64,000 nt of DNA from Archilochus colubris. Taxonomy: Eukaryota > Chordata > Aves > Apodiformes > Trochilidae. Position numbers and translations under genes: made by a program. Positions 23,554-36,008 of this stretch are shown here, in pieces. Below the pieces are notes generated by a model, which saw only the letters and a list, made by a program, of their open reading frames with translations, made no database searches and had not been told where the DNA came from. Location of the stretch: the NCBI GenBank assembly GCA_023079485.1, contig CM041115.1:44944305-45008304 (forward strand). The letters run 5' to 3'. Position 1 is the stretch's first letter; each line of letters opens with the position of its first letter.

Positions 23554-26500
23554 AGAGTCCATCATGTGAAAGAATAAACTTTGCTTAGAAGAATAAAGGT
23601 CTGGGAAGTGAAGCCTGAAGGAACCACTAAAATCTTCTTGAATTACCACCATCACTTCCGAAATGGCTTCACCCTTGCGTGGCTGCTTATCTCTTTGATT
23701 AACCTCTTCTTCAATTTGGCACCCACTGGTACTTCCTTGCTGTGCCCATACCAGATGGGAAAGGAAGCTGCAGCCACCACAGCTTTTCCTAGGCCCCTTG
23801 CCTGCTGCTGAGACACCCAACATATGGACAACATACGTTTAATTAACAGCAGCAGCATGGCAACTCTTGTTCTCGTTGGGCCACAACTCCAACCACCCAG
23901 CTTTACAGAAAAACGCATGGCCATTGCTGGAGTTGTTTTGCAGTGCTCTGAGCATGACGTTTATAGCCACATCTGGACCTCTCTTGCATCTTATTCTGCA
24001 GTCCAGAGCTTCTGTGGTTTAAAAAATATCACAGTATGAGTGGGTGGGTGGGACGGTAAGCAGCACAAGAGTTGTGAGTGCTGAACAGCTTGGGAGAGCT
24101 GCTGGTTGTGGGAAAATAGTTATTTCAAGTCAGCCAAAGCTTTCCATCTGTTTGAAGGTAGCATAATTGCTCTTTAATTTTCCCCTAATTGTGGACATTT
24201 TCTGTTGTGGGATCTTCAAACCTGCCTCAAAGTTCATGCCGAATAGAACACACATACCCTCAATGCCACACCACTGCAGGGGTGAAAAACCATCTCCTGT
24301 AGTGTTAAACCTGGCAAGGTGAGAGATTTTATGCTGTACACAGAAGTACCTAGAACAGGTTTTTTTACATCAAAATGCATTGTTCTGTTGAATGCGAGTC
24401 CCATATATTAAACAGACAGATTACTCAAATGTGGAAATTTTCTGTTTTCTTACAGCTTCAGACTAAAGTAATTGCTGTTGGAGGGCTCTGGTTGAATGTC
24501 TTTGTGTAATTCCTTAAGTAGGAAACAATCTCCAGCTACTCAATCTGTTTTGACTAGCATGAGAAGTGCTGATATGACAGAGATTACTCCTTAGGTGGAA
24601 GAACAAGTAATGCTATTTCCTGCAGCAGCTATGAGGAAGCAAGCTTATAATGAGATTTTAAATATAGCTCTAAAACTAGAAAACTTACCTTTTCAAGCTC
24701 CTTCTTCAAAATCAGTAAAATGCCTTTAGTCTACTCTTCATTCATCCTACACAGTGTGACAGCAGCTCACTTCTGAAAGGGGCTGCTTGCTTCAGAGCTG
24801 CTGCTGAGTGCAATTGCAGATGTAGTTTTCTCATTTGTTTGCATAGGCCTTGAGGAATAGCAATGCTGGACTCCTTTGAAACACATCTGGTAAGATGCCA
24901 AAGTCAGTATTCTGTCTTTTCTATTACCTAGGGTGCCAACAAATCTTCTGACCAATACATTCAAGATCAGCCCTTCCCCCACCACCAAATCCAGGACTCT
25001 GCATCACTTGATAAAGTCCTAGGGCTTGCAATGCTGTGGTTTTATATGATGACAACTAAATGAGAAAGTGCTGAAACACTAGATAAGCTGTCCCTGTGTT
25101 GATAATGGTAGCCAAAACCTAAGCTACCTTTAACCTTGTATTTGTTGAACTTAATAGAATAAACTTCCACTACTGCTCTCTGCAAGTCATGTTTGTCCAT
25201 ACCGTGAAATCACTCTTGTTGCTTTTTGCTGAGTCTTTCAGGCTTTGCAATATTCTTTTAAAAGCAGTATTTTATCCTAAAAACTGCCTCGCTAACAGAT
25301 GTAGTGTCACCTTCCTGCCCTCATTTATTCACGAGCTCTGCAAACTGTTTGCAAAAGGATGGTTCTGGAGCACTTCCTTGGTCCTGTGCAATGGTCCTTA
25401 GGTGCTGGCTGGAGTCAGAGTTCTCTGGGTTGGGTGTTGCATCATTCCATGGCTGACGCTTTTTGCCTCTGGCCTAGGACATGACTTCATGGTTGCTAAG
25501 CAAGTGTGCAGCAGAGCTGGACAATACAGGTGGTGTCTTCCAAGGATACTTGTCACTTGAACTTTGAAAATGGGACGAAAAACACTTTCTGTTTGCTGCA
25601 AAAGGATCTAAATTAAAATTACATCTTTTCCTGTAAACTGCCCCTCTTTGTAAGATATAATTTCCTCTGAGCCTCCCCACACCCACCCATTATTTCCCCA
25701 GATCATGGCAAGATGCATTCAAGCAGCTGTCAAAGTCTCAAAATCTTACTGGATCATATTGATTTTTACAGCCAGTGCTTTCCTTTGCCAAGTAAGTGAG
25801 TGGATGTTCTGGGAACTCACTTAAAGATGCTGATTTATCTAATACATGCCCCCTTAATTGTTTCTTGTCTCCTCTTTCACTAATTTTCACTTAAGTGCTC
25901 ACACTGTCAGTCAGTTGTAATGAGTTTTTATTTTCTTACATGACTGTAATGTAGTCAGGGACTAAGTCACGAAACATACAAAACCTGTCATATGAAATAA
26001 AACCATACTATGGTACTGCCCAGTGATTGGCTTTAAAAAGAGTACACATAAAGTATCACTTTTTAATGAAGCACTCAATTGTAGGGAGATCAAGGAGCCA
26101 AGGACTTGACTAAGACAGACTTTTCCCTATAGAAAGGTGACTGCATGAGGCATCTTTAGTGTAAAACATGAATTACATGTCTTGAGAACACTACCTGAAA
26201 AACCTCCATGTCTGGGCCTTGCACCCTGGAGTTCTGCACTACTGCACTGCCAGCCTCAAAGTGTAAATAAGCTGTGAGAAACAGGTTCAGCCAGCTGCTC
26301 ACAACTGCATCTACAGCAAGGTGTTTTATACCCTCTCAGGGAATGTTGTTCTGTCAGCAGGCACAACAAATTGAAGGCATTTCCACACCTAATTACCCAG
26401 ATACATGCACGTGTGACAGAGGGAAGAGCACAGATCTAGATGAATGCCGACACATTTGATGCATAAATGTGGAGGTACTGGCAAAAATGTCTGCCTGGAC

Positions 26501-29500
26501 ACAGAAATGCCCCACAAGTCATAATTTGGAAGAGGCAAGATGGAAAGGAATAGATGGATGCAGTGCTACTGACCACAAAGGGCAAGGAGGGTGTGGGTGC
26601 AATCCAGTGAGTGCTGCTAAACCTAAAAACATCGCATCATTATCTCAGTTTTTGAGGTGAGTTAGCTTTCTATTTTTCTTTAGCTGCTGTTGATGCAGAA
26701 GAAAGACTTCTCCTAGAGAGGAGGCATCTATCTACTTATATTTGCATTAATCCTTCTCATACCCAAAGGATAGTAGTGTTGCAGTTAGAAGCAGAGCAGT
26801 GTCAGTGCAGGCAGCAAGAGAGACTTTAACCTTATTCACAAAGGATAAGCAATCGTTACCTCCCACTTTGCCTGTTTAAGTAAGTGTGAATCAGTAACCA
26901 ACTTGATTTTGCTCCCTAGCATTTGTACGTCAAGCACTTAAACCAACCTCAGGGCAGAAAGGGGGCTATAGCACCATTACCATGACAGTAAAGTATCTCA
27001 CTTCCTCAATAAAAATGCTATTCCGTATTATTTTAAGCTACTTTTATAGTTTTACAAGGTGTTGCTTCCTTTCTAATACAGACATTTCATTCCTCCCACT
27101 AACACTGTTCATCCAGTGGTAGCCTTCAGTGCTGGAGGCCTCTTACACTTTCTAACTTTGCTGCAACATATTTCAACAGCACGTTAATCAAATACCTGTT
27201 GTTCTGGCTGTGTTTGCTCTCCTAGTGCTGAGCATACTATGGAGATGCACCCAGCACATCCACTGAGTTTTCAGGGACTGATTCTCCAGTTCAAAATTAG
27301 AAGCTCAGATGGCTGCACACTGAACAATTTCCCAAACATCTTCTCAAAATGATCCAGAGAGAAATAATTGAAACAGAGAGTTTTCAATTTTCAGAAGTAA
27401 AAAACACCTATCCCCAAAAACTCGGGTGCTGACTCCTATGGGTCAGGTCAACAGATTTTTAAAACATGCTTTCTGTAAAAAGTGTTTTTTCAGACATACA
27501 GTGATCTATACAGGAGAGTGGACAGTAGATCAAAACACAGTAACCCTGAAGAAAACCAAGAAGACCATGCTTCAGTTCCAGAGGACTCAGATCAGAATAA
27601 GCAGCATATTTTACTTGATCTGTGTGGTTTCTTGGGTACACCTTAGGAAATACTGACTGAGCAAGCTGCAGGAAGAACAAAAGGTTAATACCTTTACAAT
27701 TAGCAATCAGATGTGACTGAATTTTTATTCTTGTTAAAAAAATTTGTTTAAATATGTAGGGTTTTTTTTATGTAATGTAACCTTTTCACTAAATGAATGG
27801 TTATTTATAATTCAAACAACAACACAAAGTCAGTGTGGGGTTTTTTTTGTTTGCATAGGATCTTTCGGGTAGAACATCTGAGCTCATGTACTTGCTATAT
27901 AACAGCATAACAAATCCAGGGAGAGAAAAAAGCTCCCTTCAACACGTGTAAGGATTTGTAAGCAAGGATCATACACAGCAGTGGGAACCACTGTTAAAAA
28001 ACCTGTTTAGAGCTTTAAATCATATAGGTAGAAAAGCCTAGCTTGGATTACAGAAGACTCTCAAGGAACAGCATTTTCAAAAACTCACTAGGTAAAAAAA
28101 CACTTGAAAGAAAGGAGGGCAAAATGCCTGTTGACTTTTTGTGGATCTCCTTCCTTCATATAGATATTTCCCATGTCTGAGTCATGCCAGTTTAATCAGC
28201 TCCCACATACTAAATCTCCCTCTGTGCTGTGTTTGCCGATTACTTTGCATAAATAAGCTCCTCAGCTCTGATGCTGGCTAAATATACCACCCTCACTAGC
28301 TGGTTTGTGTGGCTACATGGAGAGCTGCCCAAACACAACTGAAGTACCAATGCAGAGGTGGAAATAAACAGCCAAATGCAGGAATTTCTGAATATCTCTC
28401 TAAAGAATTCTGCAGGTGAGAGGCATGTTATTGAAAAATTACAAGAGGCAATCACCTTTCTCTAGGCACAAAATTGAGAGCCTGGCACTCTGTTACAGCC
28501 AGGCTCACTGAAATTCAGCATGGCAGAAAACATGATAAGGAGTAGCTGAGGTCCCAGAGCACGCAGAGACCTAGCTGAACAAAACAGAGATTGCTCTTGC
28601 AAGATGTAATGCTGGTAAGTTCATCATGCTGAACCAAGCCCAAAGAGTAGCTCTGCCGTGTTGTTTCTGGACACATAATCAGCTCTCAGACAGGGTTCAG
28701 AGCAAGTTGGTAAGTGTCAAAGGTCAGCAGCAACTCGATTCCTGCCAGTTATCCTTCCTGCAAGCAAGTCCTTCAGTTCAGGAATGGGGGCAAGTATTTA
28801 GAAAATAGAACTAGAACTTGTTCCTGCCTGTTTTGAAGGCAGGCAACTACCACTAACTCAGGGGCTGCAGAGAGACAGAGAAGCAAAGAGGGTTGTACCT
28901 TTGTAGGGTTTGCCAAGTGCTGTCAACTAAAAACATCTGTTGCATGCATGAAACTGCCTCTCTTGCATTTACTGATAAGTAATGTCTGCACTTGGAAAAT
29001 GCTGTTGCTGAGCAGCATTCACCCTCACAAAATAATTGATCCTTGTATGAGAGACATGAATGGTGATACACAACAGCATCATAATCCCCTCTGGAATCAG
29101 TCATTATCATGGTTAAAGTGCTAGCCTATTAAACATCCTCAGCACTGCCTCAGAGCTCTCAACTGCTGGCTAAAACTGATTTCAGGGATTATAATTATGT
29201 AAGGACCAGATAGGGTCTAAGTTAAGCTATGGAGTGTTTGTTACCACACAGATCAAGAAGTAACCATTTAAGTTCTCCATAAGGTATTTGCTCTTAACCT
29301 TAAACACCCTTGTTATGCTCTCAGGGTACATGCGAAGTCAATAGCTTTGCAAACAACTGTTTCATAAAAACAACACAAAAATAGAAATAAAAACACTTCC
29401 TAATTATTTAAGATCCAGATTTAATTAAAATAAGCAAAAAAAGTTGGCCCCCACTTCGTGCCTCCTTTATATAAAGAACAATTAAAAATAGAAACTGAAT

Positions 29501-29658
29501 TGTAACAGAACAAGATGAGCATTTAATATTCTTCCAGTGAACTGAATCCCTTCAGACTACTTGCTCAAAAGCTCAAAGCATTATCCAGTACTTCTTGAAA
29601 CTCGAATTAATCATTTACATTTTTTGATGAAAAATTAGACAGAGCCAACATTATTGCT
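23554..29658. other. Intergenic DNA between TMEM174 and TMEM171
   Basis: About 6 kb of AT-rich sequence between the 5' end of TMEM174 and the 3' end of TMEM171. Frames are short and show no domain features. I could not name any repeat family in it. Confidence 0.5.
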
Positions 29659-29664
29659 TTTATT
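29659..29664 (-). terminator. TMEM171: Possible TMEM171 polyadenylation signal
   Basis: TTTATT on the plus strand is AATAAA on the minus strand, 80 bases past the TMEM171 stop codon. This would give a very short 3' untranslated region, so use of a more distal site is equally possible. Confidence 0.35.
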
Positions 29665-29743
29665 ACAAAATGTAAATAAATTAAAAAATTGTGAATCTGA
29701 ATGTGCAAATTTAACTTAAAAATTAAGTCTAATTGACAGTCAT

Positions 29744-29960
29744 CTATGAGCTGGTGTCAGACGTGTCTAAGGAAACAGATGCAGTAGATGAAGAATATTC
29801 ATTATTTGTTATTGGTGCTTTTTCTTCATATTTTGGAGGTGATTCAGAGGAAAGGTATAACATCGGTAGAATACCTGAAGGTGAGCTACTTCCAGAAATT
29901 GTATATATGGTTTCATAGCCTCTAACAGACAGTGTTCTTTCATCATCTGTGAGTTGTGAT
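29744..29960 (-). CDS. TMEM171: TMEM171 coding exon 3 (C-terminus)
   Basis: Begins after a TTTTACAG acceptor in the phase left by exon 2. It encodes 72 residues (counting the codon shared across the junction), including YETIYTISG and PPKYEEK, and ends in a Ser/Thr-rich stretch with a TAG stop. Confidence 0.9.
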
Positions 29961-32900
29961 CTGTAAAACACAAAATTGTCTATTAGCATAATTCATTTCT
30001 CTACACAGAAATGCCACTTGATTTACATAACTATACGTGCATGCACACATCCCCTAAAAATCCTGGAAGCAAAGAACTTGCATAAGCATTTTGATTTCAT
30101 TCTGGGGGCTACAATGAAATGACTCACATGAAAAATCCAGTACTTCAGAGGGAAGGGGCAAAAAGCTCCCTTACAGCCTTTCACATTACCAGTCACAGGA
30201 TGGCTTTTGGGTATTAGCCATTTCTGGCAAGGTTATCTTAAAATTTCATTAAAATTAATTTATCTTCTTCTGATCCTGAGCTCTGAATATATCTTCCCTT
30301 TCGCAGTCTATCACATACACTGTCCCCTTCCCTCACAAAACACATGGACTTAGAACTGCATTGCAAAAATCACAATCCTTAGCCATTTGAGATCTTGGAT
30401 GAAAGGCAACCTGAAATTTTTATTTAGCTCTCCGGCAACCCCTGACAGACATAAGGAGGTGGTATTCCTGTTCAGAGATGGAGAAACAGAAGCAACAGGA
30501 CATGACCGGACTGCTAAGTTCCCAGTGACAGTCTGGGAGGGCAGCCATGTATTCACAACCTTCATAACAGGATCATCATAACAGGATCCCAACTAGTTGC
30601 ATCCGTATGGTCCTTGTACCCTCCTCATCCAGCTCTGGAGCTGGCCCTCAGCATATTGCTTCAGCTGCTTCCCAAGGAAAGGATGGAACTCCTTGTGCCT
30701 CTGGCTCTTGTCTTTGTGCATGCATCTGTATTGCCACCAACACAGCATGTGGAGCAGGAACAGAAAGCATGGTCACCTCAGTTCCAGTGCTTTTACTGGT
30801 GTGTGAGTGTGTATTTAATGAAGAGAGAACATACTATAAGACAAACACTAAAGTGCTATGAAACTGACTGCAGGGAAAAACTAACCACTCCTGAGGTCAG
30901 ACAATGACAACTTCCTACAAGTTCTCATTCAGCACAGCCTCCCTCACAGCACTTGCAGAGAGAACATAAAGCAACTGACTGAAAAGTTACAGCTTAGTAA
31001 CCATTCACATATGAAAGGACTATTCCCTTCCAGCTCCATCCATATATGAAAGGACTATTCCTTTACAGCTTTGGGACCTTCAACCATTGCTATGTTAGGA
31101 GGAATAAGGCCACTGATTCTCCTCCATGCAAGGGCTTGGGAACCAACTTGCACTAGTCAGGACGATACAGCTGCTACCAAGTGCTGAGCCACAGGAGGGC
31201 ATTACTGAGTGAAATACACAGAAGTGGTATCAACTCGAAGAGTCTCTGTGAGCACCCCAGGGAGCATGGACGGACAAGAGCTAGAGCACCCCCAGCCACA
31301 GAACACCAAAGCAGGAGGTCAGGGTTTCTGCATCCATGGTTCAGGTCTTCTGTTCACTCCACTAGAAACTGCCTGGGCTACAAGCTGCCTCTTTGTCTTC
31401 ACAAGACAGAGAAGTCCAGACAGGTAATCAACAATAATGGAAGTTGATGGGCTTACACAATTGGAGCACCAGAACTGGACACACATGGATTAAGGCAGGT
31501 GATTGAGTGGTAGGGTATTTTGTAGGGGAATGGGTGAAGGAAAGAGAAGTCACCTGGCATGTACACCATCAGCAGGGAGAGCCCACAAGGTGTCTGAGGA
31601 ACTAGCTTTTTTTTCTTTCTCTCTTTTTTTTTTAACTTGCTCACCACATTTTGCTTTTCTTTTCCCAGTGCAGAATGTGCTGCTTGCACTCTTTCATACA
31701 CATTTTGCCAGCCACATGGGCAAGCGGCACACATTTGAACTCAGGACCTGAAATTACAGGGTAGAGAGGACTTGCAGCCCTCGGTTTTGTGCCCTATATT
31801 ATTGCAGACAGGTAATAAAAGTAACTGTTTCTCTGCTGCTTGTGAAGCGACAGCAGAACATGTATATTCCAGTATTTCTCCCAGTTATTTGTTCCAGCTG
31901 GTCTTTTAAATGTATTTAAACTGAAATGCTCCTCAAGGGTGCCCTTGGACCAAGTTTGAATTGGCTGCCTCAGGGCTACCAGAGGTCCAGGTTCACACTC
32001 AGGCCAAGTCATTTCTCCACACACACCCAATTTGCTTTGTATGTATACATGAAATGTAAATGCCAGAAGGTAGTCATGCTGGAACTCCAGCACTGGCATG
32101 CTCAACATGCCATCTAACTCCAGGACTGGCAGCAGCTGTTATGAAACTCCTTCCAGCTGTGGACACCATCATCCAGAACAATAAGAACACTAAGACTTCA
32201 TGTAGATTTCTTCTTTCAGCAGGAGGAGTTCATTTTCTTTCCTGCTTGCCCTGGGTAACCTTTGATTGCAGAAGCATAGCTCTGCGAGTTGATATATTTC
32301 TCTTGAAATCTGAGAAAAGGCAAAGATTTTAATACTTCACAAAATAAAACGTTTCTTCATACAACAATTTGTACGTGGTCATGAGAGCTTGTGGTCTTGT
32401 AAACTAAAGTCATTCAATGAAAAAAAGTCATCCCACACCAACTACTGACCCACAGATCAAAATCACCTGACACAGGACCTTCCAATAAGTAAAGCCAAGT
32501 AAAATCTGAATCATTCAGTGCCTGAAAATAAGTTGGGGGCTCTAGACAGGTGACATCTAGCTCTCCTGAACAGATGTACTTCTGGCTTCTAGTACACAGC
32601 CTTTGCAGTGACCTCTTTCACTGTCAAATTGACAGGCCACTGGTGGTAACACACAGCAGATCAATAGCCCTCCAACTTCTTATGGTGCAGACAGCTCTTC
32701 AGTCCTGTCAGCAGCTCTTGCTCCCTGAGCTTGGTGACAGCAGGATCTAGCAAATCAGCTGTACACAGTGTACAGAAGAGTGTCTGCATGGGTAAGGTAC
32801 ACCATCTTATGCTGGCATTGCAACCTACCTTTTAAGCTCCCTGGAGCCTCCTGCTTTTCTGCAGTACCAAGATATCCTTTTATGTCAACACACTGCCACA

Positions 32901-35900
32901 GAAGGAACAAGAAAGGCCAGCAGAACATGTCTCACTTCCTCAAGGAAGTGAGATAAGGGTCATGGGGAGAACTGCACACACTAAAGTGTTCCCAGGGCCT
33001 GTGGGCAGATGTCATGATGGTTCTACTGCATGTAGAACTGCAATGTCTGCACTGGTTCTACAGAGGCTTCTTAAAATCTGGTAGTATGGATATGATGCCA
33101 GTGGGGCACTGCTGTTAGGACACCTTCTCTGACAGCCTACAAAAGAATTATCTAAGTATAGATGAATATCTAGGAATGATTTGCATCTAGGCTTATCATA
33201 TGCTTTTTTGTTTTTTTGTTTTGTTCTTAACAAATGGAAAACATTTGGTAATAATGTCTGTATTCTGGAGTAAGAATAAGAATATCTGAATAAGAATATC
33301 TAAGTATATTTAAATAAAGGCCACTGATTTAAGGATTCATTTTCACTTCAGAAGTTCTCCTTAGTGGTAATAAATTTATCCCTCATGAAGGACTCACTGT
33401 GGTTTATGATTCCCCTTTGATACTAAGATATTTTAATGTCATTTTGAGTAAGGGATTCCAAGTAACAAGAGTGGTGCCCCAGGAAACTTTGTAATGCTAA
33501 GCAGAGAGCTAATTCACAGTGTACAAACCTCCAAAAGCAGAGAAGCAAACAGTCTTACCCATCACTGAAGATAGAGTAGTATGGTGGAGGATTTTCACTT
33601 GTAGACATATCACTTGGCATAAGACAACGTGTCATGGTCGGTGACACAGTGTCAGCAAAATAAGGAGGTGGAGGAGGAGGAAATACCATTACAGCATCAC
33701 CTACAGAAAAAAACACCAGTTACTACCACTGAAAAATTGAGCACCATTGCTTATTCTAACTGTATCCTAGAATATTTCCTGACTTTGGAATTACTATATT
33801 TGTAATTGTCTACCTTTAAAGATTACATGCAATGATACCACATTCAGAACTGTTATATTCTGGGCTGTTAAAGTATATTGTAGGTACATTTGTAACAAAA
33901 CTATCCCAAAATAAAGATACAGAATATTTATAAATGGGTAATTCCATTTAGAAAATACAGTTGGGAAGCAGGACTGTTCCATTTAGCTAAGAGACACAAA
34001 TCTCTTCACTTTTGGCTGCCTTCAGTAATTGGAAGTGCAAGCCACACAGTTACTGCGGGCTCACGTTTATACATTCTCATATATCTCAACAGGGTATTTT
34101 AAATTTCTCCATATCTACTGCAGTGTTAGAACAATGGTAGTCCAGTCATTAGTGGTTCTGATGACAGATTTTGTGTACCTTGAGAGTTTTCCTACTAAAT
34201 TACTAGTAGCTGAAGGCAAACTACTAACATTGGTACCACGATATTATTGATACACAATCACTATTAAGTGTGCTGTGCAGCATTATCTGCCAATTTCACC
34301 TTCATAATTGAAGAGTTTCAAATTTATTTTTTTAATCAGAAAGTTCATATCAGTTACATGATCTTGAATAATTTCTATACACATTCACTGGCACGGCACC
34401 TTTTTTCCTTTGCAATTTGTGTGCAGGCACAGGTCAAGGAGCACCAGAAACCTTGACATGGTGGCTGAGTCACCACTATGCCAGAACATCACTACATCAA
34501 CCAGACTATGGCCTCTCAGTTCTTCCGATGAACATCTAAAAGAAATCCACTAATTTTGCTTTCTCACCTTTTAAGACAAACTGAATCCCTTTCTGTGACC
34601 CTTCGATTTATCCTGATGGATGGAAAACTCATTTTAAACCCCCACATTAGAGGAGGATCACCAGGCTACAGGTCTGTATATAGGTTTGACAGGCAGAGGG
34701 AAAAAGTTTTGCATAATGAATTATAAGTCCAGTCAATCAGATAACAGTAACACAGTACTGTGATTGACTCAATCCTTTAGGAGAGCTATAAAGTAATCAA
34801 AATAATATATGCATAGCATATTCATGGGGTATTAAAAGCAGTGCTATGGAAAGGGGAGCATTCCCTGCTAAGACACTATATTTATTCAAATACTGTGCAA
34901 TTAACAGAAGCATCTTACAAGTACATCTGTGACAGGTAGAATTTAATGATTTTTAAAAAATACAATACACTGCTTATGAATCCGATTGTCCTGCTTAGGG
35001 TGTCAGACCCTAAGCTAAGGCTAAAATAAACATTAAATACAGACACACAAGTCATTACACCCGTGATCTGCAGCGTCAGCTACGCCCTTTGGAAAAGGGA
35101 GTGGGACCAGACTCAGTTGTGTCAGATTATGTGGCTTCTTTTGCAGATAGATCCTTCTTTTTATGTCAAAGGAGAGGTTTTGTCTGTGAGAGAAAGGTAA
35201 CTGAACTGATCATAGAGATAACACAGGAGACAAAGCAACAGTTTTCTGTTTCGGTGGGTTTTAGCTATCAGAACTGACATGCTTACAGTTACTGATATGT
35301 GAGTAGTAGCCATAGATGTATCATTAGTGGGGAAAAAACCCTTACTAACTCTCAAATTTAAATGTCATACATTATTTACCCACCTACTGTAACCTGAAAA
35401 GATTCAGGGCTCTGAGGGTGTTCTTCATGATCAGAAGATTCTTGGTTGAGATTTAAGTTTTGTTTCTTTTTGACATGAGCTATCATGAAGAAACACAACC
35501 CAGTGAGCACAATCAGAGGTCCCATGATTTGAAGTGACAGAAATCCACAGCCCTGGAGGTTCACATCAGAAGTGCTGGTGTGGTTGAGCTGTATGCTGTG
35601 CCAGCTGGGGCTGCAGCCAGGAACCCAAATGCCCAGGATGCTAATTAGCATTCCACTAGTTAAAAACAGGAATCCAAATATGAGGAACTGGGCAAACTGA
35701 CAGCTCCCACGACAAAAAACAAGGCTGTACACCTGCTCGTTTTGCAATTGTCTTTGTCTTATATACAGCCTGGCCCTTGATCGTGCAAGTAAAACACAAA
35801 CCAGTCCAGTTACAGCCAGCATGGGCCCAGCAGCCTTAAGGACCTCATTACAGTCACTGAAGGTTCCAGATGGGCATGACTGGAGAATAAAAACTGAAAG

Positions 35901-36008
35901 CAGGAATCCAGCGCAGAGCAACACAGCTCCAAAAACAAAAAGAAGAAAAATAAGTTTCCCATGTTGTCCATTACTTCCTTCACCTCCTGGTGCAGCCACT
36001 GGATACAT
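29744..36008 (-). CDS. TMEM171: TMEM171, four-pass membrane protein (327 aa, three coding exons)
   Basis: Coding exons are 36008-35384, 33700-33559 and 29960-29744. They join in phase (625+142+217 bases) to give 327 aa, close to the ~324 aa mammalian protein. Four hydrophobic segments lie at residues ~19-42, 58-77, 105-129 and 156-178. The loop before the fourth contains a possible N-glycosylation site, NHT at ~142-144, and two cysteines (positions ~132 and 154). The long cytosolic-type tail holds a polyproline PPPPPPYF motif, ENPPPYYSIF, a YETIYTISG block and SPPKYEEK, all of which have mammalian counterparts. The PPxY motifs suggest binding to WW-domain proteins such as NEDD4-type ligases. 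The molecular function is not established. Like TMEM174 it is on the minus strand, which preserves the vertebrate gene order. Confidence 0.95.
29961..33558 (-). other. TMEM171: TMEM171 intron between coding exons 2 and 3
   Basis: AT-rich intronic sequence. It contains a two-copy ~33-bp tandem duplication at 31,008-31,070 and a two-copy GAATAAGAATATCT unit near 33,270-33,300. No other exon is seen. Confidence 0.8.
31008..31070. repeat. Two-copy tandem duplication, ~33-bp unit
   Basis: Two adjacent copies share ATATGAAAGGACTATTC and differ at a few bases, so the duplication is not very recent. Confidence 0.75.
33559..33700 (-). CDS. TMEM171: TMEM171 coding exon 2
   Basis: A 142-base exon between a CTGTAG acceptor and a GTAAGA donor. 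It encodes the polyproline/PPxY part of the tail, from GDAVMVF to YYSIFSD. Confidence 0.9.
33701..35383 (-). other. TMEM171: TMEM171 intron between coding exons 1 and 2
   Basis: A 1.68-kb AT-rich GT-AG intron with no recognised feature. Confidence 0.8.
35384..36008 (-). CDS. TMEM171: TMEM171 coding exon 1
   Basis: Encodes residues 1-208 plus one base, with all four membrane segments. The donor that keeps the frame is GTGGGT at 35383. The nearby GTAAAT, which looks stronger, would bring a stop codon at once when joined to the next exon. Two possible acceptors (CACTTAG and TAACAG) lie 40-60 bases before the start codon, as expected for an upstream untranslated exon. Confidence 0.93.
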
